The notes beneath the pieces are model-generated. The model was not told the origin of the DNA. It was given only the letters and a program-made list of their open reading frames with translations, and did no database searches. The position numbers and the translations under genes are program-made. A stretch of DNA of 64,000 nucleotides from Dactylorhiza incarnata (Eukaryota; Streptophyta; Magnoliopsida; Asparagales; Orchidaceae), in NCBI GenBank assembly GCA_033032865.1, contig JAWHQI010000004.1, forward strand, positions 27,882,001 to 27,946,000. The letters are read 5' to 3'. Numbering within the stretch: the first letter of the stretch is position 1; each line of letters starts with the position of its first letter. Below are positions 12,512 through 25,152 of this stretch, piece after piece.

Positions 12512-13994
12512 TGATGAGTCCCATTTATATACACATTTATGGACTCATATGGGCCGTATTTCTAGTCGATGCACTACAATTTAGGCATGGTTTCAATCAT
12601 ATTTGTTATTTCTTGCTAGGTGCACTCTTAGGCCCGTTTCGGTGTGCATTTGCGCTCCTTGTTATTGGGGGTAAGCACATGGTGCTCCCCAATCCTTTTT
12701 CTGTGTTTATCTGGTGTTTGAGGTGTTTTCCCAACTGTTTTGTCTTGTGTGCAGGCGGTCGGATCCTCCAGTTTTCTCCCAGAATTCATGACTGTGTACA
12801 ACGCACGGTCATGCGTTTCCTTGACGCACGGACTGTTGTGGTCGTGCGTTCTCTTCTGGGCAGAAAACAGGCGATCTGAGTTTAGTCATGCGTTTCTACG
12901 CACGGTCGGGTTTACTCGTGCGTGAGTAAAACGCACGGTTGCATGTTTCTTCTGGTTGTTTTAGCGTTTCTGAATTTACCCGTGCGTTTGACGAAAGGGC
13001 GGGTTTGCCCGTGCGTGAGTAAATCGCACGGGTGGCGCAGCTTCGTCTTCAAGCTTGTTTTCATCATTAAATAATGCACGGGCAGCGCACGATCGTGCGT
13101 TCGCCCGTGCATGACCAAAACTCTGCTTGTTTAGTATTTAAAGCATGAAAAGCTGCAGTCAACGTGGAGCCGCGGGAGAGCCCGATTCCCCTCACGGGAA
13201 AAGCCAGGAATCCCGCCATTTTCGCCCCTTGAACCGGAGGAGATGAGAGGGACCATTTCCGACGATCTCCTTCACCTGTATTCCATCCGGGAGCATTTGC
13301 AAGTATTCTCCGCCACTAGTTCAAGCATTCTTCACCATTGGAGGCCATAGAAATATTGTAGATCATTGGAGCGGTGACAGCCTCCTTTGAGTCCGCACAC
13401 CATCTGAGGGCCGAGCCCGGAGAGAGCCCGACAACCTCTCATTCCGGCCTAGAACCCAAGACGCGGTGACATCCTCTTTTTGGTCCTTTCTAAACTTTGA
13501 TGCTTGTGTTTTCTCTTTGTGTTGTTGTAATGAACGCTCGTTAGACTAATGTTATAGATCCTTGCTTGTTGTTCATGTGCAATGATGCTGTGGTGGTGAG
13601 AATAGCTTTCCTTGTTGTTGTGATAGTCTAAGTTGTTTGTGTGTGAAGCCATCTAACAATAGCTAGTGGTGATGTTGGTGAAGAGGTGAATGCGACCCTC
13701 ATAAAATCCCGCTCTGAGGCCACTCCACCCGCTTACCGAAGTGCGGCATCGCGGCCGCTGCACTCACCCACACCTTGCGAAGCGGTGCTTTTCAACCCGC
13801 ATTTCTCTCATTTTCGCAATAGCTTAGGACACCAATCACAACGCCCCTGTTTTATTTTATTCGCTCGTGTAATAATCGACTCACCACACGTTTCGTTCAC
13901 CAGAACCTGCATTCCTCAAGAGATCGACATTCGGGGAAGCTATTCCCAAATTTATTACTTGACAGCGACCGGTGCACTTGCCGAACGCGCATCA
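12512..13994 (+). repeat. Element A LTR 1
   Basis: It starts TGATGAGTCCC and ends CGCGCATCA. A CGTGCG/CGCACG palindrome cluster fills 12740-13120 (perfect 14-mer CGCACGATCGTGCG at 13086-13099). A TATA-like box TATTTAAAG follows at 13135-13143. The first 38 bases can form a hairpin from GATGAGTCC and GGACTCAT. Confidence 0.9.
13135..13143 (+). promoter_or_regulatory. TATA-like box in element A LTR 1
   Basis: TATTTAAAG lies 36 bases after the perfect CGCACG/CGTGCG palindrome. The same word recurs at 19751-19759 (LTR 2), and TATTAAAAG at 24292-24300 (LTR 3). Confidence 0.55.
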
Positions 13995-14000
13995 AGTTTT

Positions 14001-14018
14001 TGGCGCCGTTGCCGGGGA
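14001..14018 (+). other. Primer-binding site of element A, unit 1
   Basis: TGGCGCCGTTGCCGGGGA, six bases after the LTR end, is the tRNA-Asp-type primer site known from Athila elements. The same site is at 20617-20634 (unit 2), 27221-27238 (element C) and 40610-40627 (element D). Confidence 0.9.
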
Positions 14019-14121
14019 ATTCAGGCGTGATGAGATTTTGGTTGTGAATCGATTAATTGCGATTGAGTCTTTTATTCCTTTTTAATTTATTATTTATCAT
14101 GCTATTTTCTTCTTCTGTATC

Positions 14122-15010
14122 ATGTGGGCACAGTTGAATATCTGATGTCGTTGGTGTGGGGACACATCCCACGCTAGTGATAGGTGTCCCAAAGAGTATG
14201 GTGTAGTTCAGAAACCGTACGAAGCCCATAAATCTTTTGGCTCCTCTACTGCGCCTCTATTGTCGCACTATTACGCAGCCACCGCACCTTGGGTGTCAGC
14301 AAAGCTGGTAAAGCAGTGTTTATTTTGCAAAAGTACAGAACATGCCTTGAAGGACTGTGCGGATTATCTTCGCCAATTGGCGGATGACGATGAGCCGGAT
14401 ATCCGGTTCGTCCCATCCTCGAATTCGGTGAACACAGCTCCTTCCTCTGGTTACGTGTCCCTTCCACCTTCACTGCTTGAAGTCTCTGGAATCGACACGT
14501 GCATCAGTGTCCCTCATGACTCTGTTTCTGATGTGACCCCCCATACCTCTTAGTTCACGTACCACTTTGCGTGGATTTGTGCCCTTGTGCGGAGAGTGAG
14601 CCTGAACTCTTAAGAAGCACGTCTTCTCCCACTACACACGAAACTACATCTATTTCTGATGTTATCATTGAGGTCAATTTGCAGGATGTTGCAGAACTGC
14701 GCAGTGTCGTGCCCACTCTTATGAAGGAGGTCAGTCTTGATTGTGCTGAAGCAACCGTTTCGGTCCAGTGCGAGGAAGTCCAAGTTATAGAGGAGGCCAT
14801 TGCGTGCGCTGTCGAGTCTAGTGAAATCTTCGAAGATATCGTCAGTTTGTCATTACCACACCTTATGGGGGATGAAGCCCGGATTATCCCCTCAGATGAG
14901 ATTTCTTTTAGTTTTTCTTCCAATTTATTTCCTGACCCCTTTTCTTTATGTGCAAGTATGCAAGATGCCCCTCCTCCGGTTGATCAGACCTTATGCATGG
15001 AGGAGCCGAA
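14122..15010 (+). pseudogene. Gag-like zinc-knuckle protein of element A, unit 1
   Basis: ATG at 14122 begins MWAQLNI and meets TGA at codon 8 (14143-14145), where element D has arginine. Beyond it a CCHC knuckle is readable (CRWCGDTSH...C), then a second one (CLFCKSTEHALKDC near 14318-14360). The rest is acidic. A one-base deletion near 14551 compared with unit 2 shifts the frame; the second frame continues (MDLCPCAESEPELL) until the solo LTR cuts the gene at about 15011. By analogy with gag nucleocapsids it would bind RNA. I do not recognise the protein family beyond the knuckles. Confidence 0.75.
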
Positions 15011-15015
15011 AAACT

Positions 15016-17097
15016 TGTAACACCCCAAAACTTCGAAGCAGATTTGGGCTGCTGGGAGCTAGCGCAGGCGGTAGTGCTACCACCTGGCGCTAGCCATCTC
15101 GACGGTTGCTAGCGTCGAGACGGAAGCCTTAAGCGTCGACAGCCGCTAGCGTCGAGACGGAAGCTAGCGCAGGCGCTAGCGCTAGCGCCGGCGCTAGCGC
15201 GCGATACAGATCCGTGATTTGAAATCGTGGGCATTGATGGCCAATGGACTTTTGGGTCGGTTTTGGACGGACTTGGCTCGGGAGCTGGCATAGAGTGGCC
15301 AAAACCCTCTTGATTTCATTATTCCACTAAGGGTTTTATTCCTAAGTGAGAGAGAGCCTTGGAGAAGAAGCTCAATAGTAAACCCTAGCCTAGACCTCAT
15401 CTTTGGAGGAGCTCTACTACTCCGAAGTCGAAGGCGTTGGTGGCTACGCGTAGAGGATGGCTATACGCTCCTTTCCATTCGTGCCAAAAATCAAGCTATG
15501 GCCTCGAAGCGACGTCTAAGGGTAACGATCCTTTCTACCCTCTTTTGGACATGTGTTAGTCCATTTCCATGCATCTTTGAGGTCCCTACCCAAAAGGGTG
15601 AGGTCGTGACCTCCGACGGGTGGATTCGTGTTATCCTTGTCATATCTTGCATACATGTAGAGTCCATGCGTGGAATGGACGTAGGCGCGTTGTGTGAAGC
15701 CCATCCAAGACGGTTCATCCGGATTGGTGATGCTTTTTGATATCATGCGTGCCGGGGAAAACTCCGTGTTGATATCCTGCTACGTAGGACTAGCGGGTGC
15801 TACTGCATGCGCAGCAACGCCTGGGGGTGTGCCCCGGGAAGCACCCGAAGTTAGAAGCAGAAATGGAGTTCTGTTCACTACCGCTGGCGCTAGCGTTATC
15901 GCCGGGCGGTAGCTCCCAGACTTGGTTCTGGTGATTTTGTGCGTTCTGAGGCAGTGGGAGTGCTACTGCATGTGCAGCAATGCTTGGGGGTGTGCCCCGG
16001 GAAGCACCCACAGCTAGAAGCCAAAATGGGGTTTCTGTGCGCTATCGCCAGGCGTTAGCGTTAACGCTGGCGACAGCTCCTAGACTGAGTTCTGGTGATG
16101 TTGTTGTGCCCACCTGTTGAGAGGACCTGAGGCCTATGTGCCCGACCTGTGAGGGTGTCCTGGTGGATGACTTAGCGGCCCGTAGAGCCGGCTAATTGAG
16201 AATACCTGGGCTGAGGCGACGCCATACCCGCTTTTCGTGTTGTACAACGAGAGCTGTGAACAACGGGCATTTGGCAAACCTGAAACCGCAACATTGCAGC
16301 ACCTGATTAGTAAGTCTCGTCCAGCATGTCGGGAAGCAATGGGAAAGAGTCTTCGGACTACGGGATGTTCACAATTAAAGTATAGGAGAGCCCTGGTATT
16401 CGGGCCACCGACTTTAGCCTCGAAGAGCAAAGCCATCAAGAGTGGATGGTGGTGGAAGGCGGAGTACACCAAAGAGTGCCTGAGAGCACGAGACGTGGAG
16501 GCCATTCCCACGTTTGTGATTGATGCATATGTATGAATTGTTGTGGTCCGTGTCAGCCTCTTCATTCTGTTATATATATATGATGTGATGCTCTTACAGG
16601 GACGGGAAACTACCCCCCCCCCCCCCCCTCGAAGGGGTGGGGACGTTATAATTTGGTCAGCCGTTGCTGACCGTTGCCCTGTTTTGCCACCGTTTTTGGT
16701 GGGCTTGTTGTACAGGTGCTGGACCGAGCGGGAACATAGCGGGCTGAAGCCCCTGCGCTGATGCGGCCCTTGAAGTCCTTTTTGATGTTCTCTTGTTTTC
16801 ATGTATGGCCGGCCTGCGCGCCGATGTTGGTAATTTGTAAGGCCGTTGTGCCTAAATTTTGTTGTGTAAAACATTTCATTCCAAGTAATAGAAGTGGACA
16901 TACCCGGGTTCGGGTTTTGTGGTTTATATATCTTGTCTCTCTCTTTTGCTTCCGCATAGAATGCTCTGAGTTAGGTTCATTGTTTAGAGTCGTTCGATAT
17001 TTCAATTAAGTGACGTTCCCGTTTGTTTTGTAGTATATGGCGTGGGGCCCCGGCAGGACCTACTGTTATATGCTCCCGAACGGATGGGGATGCTACA
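15016..17097 (+). mobile_element. Solo chromovirus-type LTR inside element A, unit 1
   Basis: The 2.08-kb sequence starts TGTAACACCCC and ends GGGATGCTACA. It interrupts sequence that is continuous in unit 2 (after GGAGCCGAAA). The flanks AAACT (15011-15015) and AGATT (17098-17102) fit a decayed 5-bp duplication of AGCCT, as unit 2 retains at the same place. It is related to the B and F LTRs: GCTAGCGCC palindromes, CCATCC..CGGATTGGTGATG, GGCGTGGGG near the end. No interior is left, so it is a solo LTR formed by recombination. No gene is visible. Confidence 0.85.
15055..15205 (+). repeat. GCTAGCGCC palindrome cluster in the solo LTR
   Basis: It contains the perfect 18-bp palindrome GCTAGCGCCGGCGCTAGC (15181-15198) plus CGTCGAGACG and GCTAGCGCAGGCGCTAGC variants. 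A second, looser cluster lies at 15885-16085. Confidence 0.85.
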
Positions 17098-17632
17098 AGA
17101 TTGGCGGGATGAGGAAGGTACAGTGAAGGAACATCGTGTTTCCTCATCATTGTTGGTGCTTCCCCTTGAGGATTGGTTACAAGGGGGCAAGCAGTTTTTC
17201 TTTAAAGACATAATACTGGAGGAGAAGAAGACAGCGAAAAAGGAGGAGATTTGGGGTTGGAGGATGAGCATCCTACTTAATTTCCACCCCTACTACCAGG
17301 TCCCCTGACCTTTTTCTTTAATCAGTTGTTACTACTTCAAATCAGCTTATAGCTGATTTGTTTTGAGCCTGTAATAATAATTAGGATTTATTGACTTTTG
17401 CCTATTCCTAGACTTTATAAACTGCTTTAATACAGGTATTTGGTCCACCTTTAAGGACGTTAAACAAAAAGGCTTCTTGGGAGACAACCCATGGGAACCA
17501 CCCGGTTCCATGTGCCAATTTTAATCTCTATTGTGTTTTGTTCGTTTGTTTTTATGCTAACAATGCAGGGGTGAACTCGCTTGGAGGAAGAGGAAGGAGA
17601 ACCTTAATGATGGATTTGACCGCACTTTTGGC

Positions 17633-17650
17633 ATGCTCATTCTTGAGCAT
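17633..17650 (+). other. Conserved stem-loop, element A unit 1
   Basis: ATGCTCA-TTCT-TGAGCAT forms a 7-bp stem with a 4-base loop. The same stem with different loops occurs at 22161-22178, 28797-28815 and 44054-44071. Confidence 0.75.
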
Positions 17651-19113
17651 AGGTCCACTCTGCCCCTTTTAACTTTATTCATGAATTCTCTATTTTATTT
17701 GGTTTTGATCAAGTCGGGGGGAGAGATGGGTTATGCACGTGCACGCACTTTGCATAGCATGTTAGAATGTGCTGAGTTAGGATTTTCAATTTTATTGTGC
17801 ACATTGCATACACTTGCACCTAGTTCACGCGCACTTGATCACGCGCGCTTATTGGGTATTGCTGCGAGGTTCCCCCGCTCGTAAGAATTGGATTGTTAGT
17901 GTAGGAGTGAGGAGTAGAGAAAAATGTCGACTCGAGTAGTGCTCTAGTCGAGTGCTCCCATCACGCCTAGAAATTAAATTAGAGTAGAATAAAATTCAAT
18001 GTTGTAATTTAATTATTTCTATTATAGTAACTGCAATTTATTTAACTTTAGTGGTGAATCCGGTGAATCCAACGGTAGCGTAGGGTCGAGTGTAGCTGGA
18101 CTAGTAGTAACTTATTACTAGGGTCAGAAGGAAGGACAACCTTTCTCGGTGGCTAGAACTTGCACTAGGCGACTCTTGAAATGATTGTGTTGAAGTACTC
18201 ATTATAAAGTGTGATTTAGGTGATTTCTTGATCCGTTTGTGCTTTTGAAATCCTTACCAATGTAATCACCGTTGCAAGCCCACTTGATCTTACCTGGCCT
18301 CCTTGCTTAACTCCACTAAAATCTCACCAAAGCCATACGGCCAAACCTATTTTCGCACCAACAAATGAGCTGAAAGGAATTTAGTTATCTATCACTTTTG
18401 GTGTTATCTCTGTGGTGTATGGTAGCCTTGAAAAAGCTGAAGGAGAAGTTTTTATTAAGCCTACAAAAGATATTCTGTCGAGTAGAGAAAAGGAAAAAGA
18501 GAAAAAAAATTTGTTCAAAAAGAACTTTCAATTACTTTCTCTCGACAAAAACAAAGTATGATTGGCTTATCACGCACCTAGTGTTCAGTTGAAGTCTGGG
18601 GGTGTTGTGTAGTTCTTGAAAATGTTGTATTGGTGATTTTTATTCTCTTGAGTGCTCAGGTTATGTTGAGTGCGATTCCCATCGTCCTTCTACTTATCTT
18701 GCCTAATCTCAACCTAAGCCAAATCTTAACCTATAAGTCATATTGATTTTAGATACGAGTCGTCTCATGCAGTAGAGAGAGTGTGAACGTGCAAGCCTAT
18801 GGACACCAACTTTGATGGATTTCTTAGGAGATTGTCCCGAGCTTTGATTCGAGTAATACTCTACTCATTAGTCACGCTATTTTCTCTTGTGCGCGACTGA
18901 AAGATTCACCGGGATTCACCATCCAAGTAAAGTAGATTTCAAATAACTGTTCTAGAAATAGTTAGATATAATCTTGAGTTTAATTCTATTCTAATGTATT
19001 TTTACGCACGTGAGCATGCGACTTCGCATGAGTCTCCACCACTCAATCACAATCTAACATCCAATTGTTCCGACAGGAGAGCTGAGTAGTTTTCCCGGGA
19101 CGTGCAAATGTTT

Positions 19114-19126
19114 AAGTCTGGGGGTG
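19114..19126 (+). other. Terminal polypurine tract, element A unit 1
   Basis: AAGTCTGGGGGTG directly abuts the TGATGAG start of LTR 2. The equivalent tracts are 23656-23668 (unit 2), 30332-30344 (C) and 45581-45592 (D). Confidence 0.8.
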
Positions 19127-20610
19127 TGATGAGTCTCATTTATATACACATTTATGGACTCATCTAGACCGTATTTCTAGTCGATGCACTACACTTTAGG
19201 CATGGTTTCGATCATATTTGTTATTCCTTGCTAGGTGCACTCTTAGGCACGTTTCCGTGTGCATTTGCGCTCCTTGTTATTGGGGGTAAGCACATGGTGC
19301 TCCCCATTCCTTTTTTTTGTGTTTATCTGGTGCTGGAGGTGTGTTCACAGCTGTTTTGTCTTGTGTGCAGGCGGTCGGATCCTCCAGTTTTCTCCCAGAA
19401 TTCATGATTGTGTACATTGCATGGTCGTGCGTTTCCTTGATGCAAGGACGGTTGTGGTCGTGCATTCTCTTCTGGGCAGAAAATAGGCGATCTGAGTTTA
19501 GTCGTGCGTTTCTACGCACGGTCGGGTTTACTCGTGCGTGAGTAAAACGCACGATTGCATGTTTCTTCTGGTTGTTTTAGCGTTTCTGAATTTACCCGTG
19601 CATTTGACGCATGGGCGGGTTTGCCCGTGCGTGAGTAAATCGCACGGGCGGCGCAGCTTTGTCTTCAAACTTGTTTTTATCATTAAATAACGCACGGGCA
19701 GCGCACGATCGTGCGTTCGCTCGTGCGTGACCAAAACTCTGCCTGTTTAGTATTTAAAGTAGGAAAAGCTGCAGTCAACGGGGAGCCGCGGGAGAGCCCG
19801 ATTCCCCTCACGGAAAAAGCCAGGAATCCTGCCATTTTCGCCCCTTCCACCGGAGGAGACGAGAGGAGACCATTTCCGGCGATCCCTTCACCTTTCTTCC
19901 ATCCGGGAGCATTTGCAAGTATTCTCCGCCACTAGTTCAAGCATTCTTCACCATTTGAGGTCATAGAAATGATGTAGATCGTTGGAGCGGTGACAGCCTC
20001 CTTCGAGTCCACACACCATCTGAGGGCCGAGACCGGAGAGAGCCCGACAACCTCTCATTCTGGCCGAGAACCCAAGACGCGGTGACATTCTCTTTTTGGT
20101 CCTTACTAAACTTTGATGCTTGTGCTTTCTCTTTGTGTTGTTGTAATGAACGCTCGTTAGACTAATGTTATAGATCCTTGCTTGTTGTTCATGTGCAATG
20201 ATGCTGTGGTGGTGAGAATAGCTTTCCTTGTTGTTGTGTTAGTCTAAGTTGTTTGTGTTTGAAGCCATCTAGCACTAGCTAGTGGTGATGTTGGCGAAGA
20301 GGTGAATACGACCCTCACAAAATCCCGCACTGAGGCCACTCCACCCGCTTACTGAAGCTCGGAATCGCGGCCACTGCACTCACCCACACCTTGCGAAGCA
20401 GTGCTTTTCGACCCACATTTCTCTCATTTCCGCAATAGCTTAGGAAACCAATCACAACGCCCCTGTTTTATTTTATTCGCTCGTGTAACAATCGACTCAC
20501 CACACATTTCGTACACCAGAACCTGCATTCCTCAAGAGATCGACATTCAGGGAAGCTATTCCCAAATTTATTACTTGACAGCGACCGGTGCACTTGCCGA
20601 ACAAACATCA
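19127..20610 (+). repeat. Element A LTR 2 (shared by both units)
   Basis: It starts TGATGAGTCTC and ends ACAAACATCA, 1484 bp. It is the 3' LTR of unit 1 and the 5' LTR of unit 2. Palindrome cluster about 19360-19735; TATA-like box 19751-19759. Confidence 0.9.
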
Positions 20611-20737
20611 AGTTTTTGGCGCCGTTGCCGGGGAATGCAGGCTTGATGAGATTTTGGTTGTGAATCGATTAATTGCGATTGAGTCTTTTATTCCTTTTTA
20701 ATTAATTATTTATCATGTTATTTTCTTCTTCTGTATC

Positions 20738-21913
20738 ATGTGGGCACAGTTGAATATCTGATGTCATTGGTGTGGGGACACATCCCACGCTAGTGATAGG
20801 TGTCTCAAAGAGTATGGTGTTGTTCAGAAACCGAACGTAGCCCATAAATCTTTTGGATCCTCTACTGCGCCTCCGTTGTCGCACTATTACGCAGCCATCG
20901 CACCTTGGGTGTCGGCAAAGCCGGTAAAGCAGTGTTTATTTTGCAAAAGTAAAGAACATGCCTTGAAGGACTGTGCGGATTATCTTCGCCAATTGGTGGA
21001 TGACGATGAGCCGGATATCCGGATCGTCCCATCCTGGAATTCGGCGAACGCAACTCCTTCCTTTGGTTACGTGTCCCTTCCACCTTCACTGCTTGAAGTC
21101 TCTGGAATCGACACGTGCATCAGTGTCCCTCATGACTCTGTTTCTGATGCGACCCCCCATACCTCTTCGGTTCACGTACCACTTTGCATGGATTTGTGCC
21201 CTTGTGTAGAGAATGAGCCCGAACTCTTAAGAAGCACATCTTCTCCCACTACACACGAAACTACATCTATTTCTGATGTTATCATTGAGGTCAATTTGCA
21301 GGATGTTGCAGACCTGCGCTGTGTCGTGCCCACTCTTATGAAGGAGGTCAATCTCGATTGTGCTGAAGCAACTGTTTGGGTCCAGTGCGAGAAAGTCCAA
21401 GTTATAGAGGAGGCCATTGCGTGCGCTGTCGAGTCTAGTGAAATATTCGAATATATCATCAGTTTGTCATTACCGCACCCTATGGGGGATGAAGCCAGGA
21501 TTATCCCCTTAGATGAGATTTCTTTTAGTTTTTCTTCCTATTTATTTCCTGACCCATTTTCTTTATGTACAAGGATGCAGGATGCCCCTCCTCCGGTTGA
21601 TCAGACCTTATGCATGGAGGAGCCGAAAGCCTGTCGGGATGAGGATGGTACAGTGAAGGAACATCGTGTTTCCACATCATCGTTGGTGCTTCCCCTTGAG
21701 GATTGGTTACAATGGGGCAAGCGGTTTTTCTTTGAAGACATAATACTGGAGGAGAAGAAGAAAGCAAAAAAGGAGGAGATATGGGGTTGGAGGCTGAGCA
21801 TCCTACTTAATTTCCACCCCTACTACCAGGTCCCCGGACCTTTTTCTTTCATCAGTTGTTACTACTTCAAATCATCTTATAGCTGGGTTTTTTTAGCCTG
21901 TAATAATAATTAG
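20738..21913 (+). pseudogene. Gag-like zinc-knuckle protein of element A, unit 2
   Basis: The frame starts with ATG at 20738 (MWAQLNI) and has the same TGA at codon 8 (20759-20761) as unit 1. After that it is open for 345 codons from 20876 to the stop at 21911-21913. Knuckle 1 is weakened (CHWC in place of CRWC); knuckle 2 is intact (CLFCKSKEHALKDC). The protein is acidic with many PV, SS and E-rich stretches and has no enzymatic domain. There is no solo LTR here, so this copy shows the original gene order. Translation after the TGA would need an internal start (ATGAGCC-like sites are weak) or readthrough; loss of function is more likely. Confidence 0.75.
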
Positions 21914-23668
21914 GATTTATTGACTTTTGCCTATTCCTAGACTTTATAAACTGCTTTAATACAGGTATTTGGTCCACCTATAAGGACGTTAAACAAAAGG
22001 GCTTCTTGGGAGACAACCCATGGGAACCACCAGTTCCATGTGCCTATTTTAATCTCTATGGTGTTTTGTTCATTTGTTTTTATGCTAACAATGCAGGTGT
22101 GAACTCCCTTGGAGGAAGAGGAAGGAGAACCTTAATGATGGATTTGACCGCACTTTTGGCATGCTCATTCATGAGCATAGGTCCACTCTGCCCCTTTTAC
22201 CTTTATTCATGAATTCTCTATTTTATTTGGTTTTGATCAAGTCGGGGGGGAAGGGGGGGAGAGATTGGTTATGCACGTGCACGCACTTTGCATAGCATTT
22301 TAGAATGTGCTGAGTTAGGATTTTCAATTTTATTGTGCACATTGCATACACTTGCACCTAGTTCACGTGCACTTGATCACGCGCGCTTATTGGGTATTGC
22401 TGCGAGGTTCCCCCGCTCGTAAGAATTGGATTGTTAGTGTAGGAGTGAGGAGTAGAGAAAAATGTCGACTCGAGTAGTGCTATAGTCGAGTGCTCCCGTC
22501 ACGCCTAGAAATTCAATTAGAGTAGATTAAAATTCAATGTTGTAATTTAATTATTTCTATTTTAGTAGCTGCAATTTATTTTACTTTAGTGGTGAATCCG
22601 GTGAATCCAACGGTAGCATAGGGTCGAGTGTAGCTGGACTAGTATTAACTTATTACTAGGGTCGGAAGGAAGGACAACCTTTCTCGGTGGCTAGAACTTG
22701 CACTAGGCGGCTCTTGAAACGATTGCGTTGAAGTACTCGTTATAAAGTGTGATTTAGGCCATTTCTGGATCCATTTGTGCTTTTGAAATCCTTACCAATG
22801 TAATCATCGTTGCAAGCCCACTTGAGCTTACCTAGCCTCCTTGTTTAACTCCACTAAAATCTCACCAAAGCCATACGGCCAAACCTATTTTCGCACCAAC
22901 AAATGAGCTGAAAGGAATTTAGTTATCTATCACTTTTGGTGTTATCTCTGTGGTGTATGGTAGCCTTGAAAAAACTGAAGGAGAAGTTTTTATTAAGCCT
23001 ACAAAAGATATTCTGTCGAGTAGAGAAAAGGAAAAAGAGAAAAAAAATTATATTGTTCAAAAAGAACTTTCAATTACTTTCTCTCGACAAAAACAAAGTA
23101 TGATTGGCTTAGCACGCACCTAGTGTTCAGTTGAAGTCTGGGGGTGTTGTGTAGTTCTTGAAAATATTGTATTGGTGATTTTTATTCTCTTGAGTGCTCG
23201 GGTTATATTGAGTGCGATTCCAATCGTCCTTCTACTTATCTTGCCTAAACTCAACCTAAGCCAAATCTTAACCTATAAGTCCTATTGATTTTAGATACGA
23301 GTCGTCTCATGCAGTTGAGAGAGTGCGAGCGTGCAAGCCTATGGACACCGACATTGATGGATTTCATAGGAGATTGTCCCGAGCTTTGATTCGAGTAATA
23401 CTCTACTCATTAGTCATGCTATTTTCCCTTGTGCGCGACCGAAAGATTCACCGGGATTCACCATCCAAGTAAAGTACATTTCAAATTACTGTTCTAGAAA
23501 TAGTTAGATATAATCTTGAGTTTAATTCTACTATAATGTATTTTTACGCACGTGAGCATGCGACTTCGCATGAGTCTCCACCACTCAATCACAATCTAAC
23601 ATCCAATTATTCCGACAGGAGAGCTGAGTAATTTGCCCGGGACGTGCAAATGGTTATGTCTGGGGGTG
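21914..23668 (+). other. Element A interior, 3' part, unit 2 (non-coding)
   Basis: Same order of signals as unit 1: hairpin 22161-22178, expanded purine motif with two G runs (22239-22263), A/G-rich tract near 23030-23046, second polypurine-like motif (23134-23147) and terminal tract (23656-23668). No protein beyond short frames. Confidence 0.75.
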
Positions 23669-25152
23669 TGATGAGTCTCATTTATATACACATTTATGGA
23701 CTCATCTGGGCCGTATTTCTAGTCGATGCACTACACTTTAGGCATGGTTTCGATCATATTTGTTATTCCTTGCTAGGTGCACTCTTAGGCCCGTTTCGGG
23801 GTGCATTTGCGCTCCTTGTTATTAGGGGTAAGCACATGGTGCTCCCCATTCCTTTTTCTGTGTTTATCTGGTGCTGGAGGTGTTTTCCCAGCTGTTTTGT
23901 CTTGTGTGCAGGCGGTCGGATCCTCCAGTTTTCTCCCAGAATTCATAATTGTGTACAACGCACGGTCGTGCACTTCCTTGATGCAAGGACGGTCGTGGTC
24001 GTGCGTTCTCTTCTAGGAAGAAAACATGCGATCTGAGTTTAGTCTTGCGTTTCTACGCACGGTCGGGTTTACTCGAGCGTTAGTAAAACGCATGGTTGCA
24101 TGTTTCTTCGGGTTGTTTTAGTGTTTCTGAATTTACCAGTGCGTTTGACGCATGGGCGGGTTTGCCCGTGCGTGAGTAAATCGCAGGGGCGGCGCAGCTT
24201 CGTCTTCAAGCTTGTTTTTATCATTAAATAACGCACAGGCAGCGCACGATCATGCGTTCGCCCGTGCGTGACCAAAACTCTGTCTGTTTATTATTAAAAG
24301 CAGGAAAAGCTGCAGTCAACGGGGAGCCGCGGGAGAGCCTGATTCTCCTCGCAGGAAAAGCCAGGAATCCCGCCATTTTCGCCCCTTCCACCGGAGGAGA
24401 CGAGAGGAGACCATTTCCGGCAATCTCCTTCACCTTTCTTCCATCCGGGAGCATTTGCAAGTATTCTCCGCCACTAGTTCAAGCATTCTTCACCATTGGA
24501 GGCCATAGAAATGTTGTAGATCGTTGGGGCGGTGACAGCCTCCTTCGTGTCCGCACACCATCTGAGGGTCGAGCCCGGAGAGAGCCCGACAACCTCTCAT
24601 TCCGGCCGAGAACCCAAGATGCGGTGACATCCTCTTTTTGGTCCTTTCTAAACTTTGATGCTTGTGTTTTCTCTTTGTGTTGTTGTAATGAATGCTCGCT
24701 AGACTAATGTTATAGATCCTTGCTTGTTGTTCATGTGCAATGATGTTGTGGTGGTGAGAATAGCTTTCCTTGTTGTTGTGATAGTCTAAGTTGTTTGTGT
24801 GTGAAGCCATCTAGCAATAGCTAGTGGTGATGTTGGCGAAGAGGTGAATACGACCCTCACAAAATCCCGCTCTGAGGCCACTCCACCCGCTTACCGAAGC
24901 GTGGCCTCACGGCCGCTGCACTCACCCACACCTTGCGAAGCGGTGCTTTTCGACCCGCATTTCTCTCATTTCCGCAATAGCTTAGGACACCAATCACAAC
25001 GCCCCTGTTTTATTTTATTCGCTCGTGTAACAATCGACTCACCACACGTTTCGTTCACCAGAACCTGCATTCCTCAAGAGATCGACATTCAGGGAAGCTA
25101 TTCCCAAATTTATTACTTGACAGCGACCGGTGCACTTGCAGAACGCGCATCA
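23669..25152 (+). repeat. Element A LTR 3
   Basis: It starts TGATGAGTCTC and ends CGCGCATCA, followed directly by the GGGCT target duplication (25153-25157). Palindrome cluster about 23915-24275 and TATA-like box 24292-24300. Confidence 0.9.

Larger units (their letters stand above)
17103..19126 (+). other. Element A interior, 3' part, unit 1 (mostly non-coding)
   Basis: The first 200 bases continue the gag-like frame (KEHRVSSSLLVLPLEDW). The rest is non-coding but conserved with unit 2 and recognisably with elements C and D. In order: hairpin 17633-17650, polypurine-like motif AAGTCGGGGGGAGA (from 17711), TGCACGTGCA palindrome (about 17734), a purine-rich A/G tract (18485-18515), second motif AAGTCTGGGGGTG (18592-18604), and the terminal polypurine tract (19114-19126) before LTR 2. 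Confidence 0.75.
12512..25152 (+). mobile_element. Element A: tandem dimer LTR-interior-LTR-interior-LTR, Athila-type, non-autonomous
   Basis: Three 1.48-kb LTRs (12512-13994, 19127-20610, 23669-25152) alternate with two interiors. The whole 12.6 kb is flanked by one 5-bp target duplication, GGGCT. Each interior begins with the tRNA-Asp-type primer site TGGCGCCGTTGCCGGGGA and ends with a polypurine motif. The only protein signal is a gag-like zinc-knuckle frame; no protease, reverse transcriptase or integrase is present. The structure is best explained by one insertion followed by unequal recombination between its LTRs. The left interior was later hit by a solo chromovirus LTR that the right interior lacks. 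Confidence 0.88.

Noticed and set aside
12512..12555. Possible hammerhead ribozyme (the TGATGAG word resembles CUGAUGA)
   Set aside because: The conserved GAAA and the cleavage-site helix arrangement are missing; the word is the LTR terminus with its inverted partner GGACTCAT.
16134..16901. 255-codon minus frame in the solo LTR
   Set aside because: No domain, no conserved counterpart in the B or F LTRs; a chance frame in GC-rich sequence.
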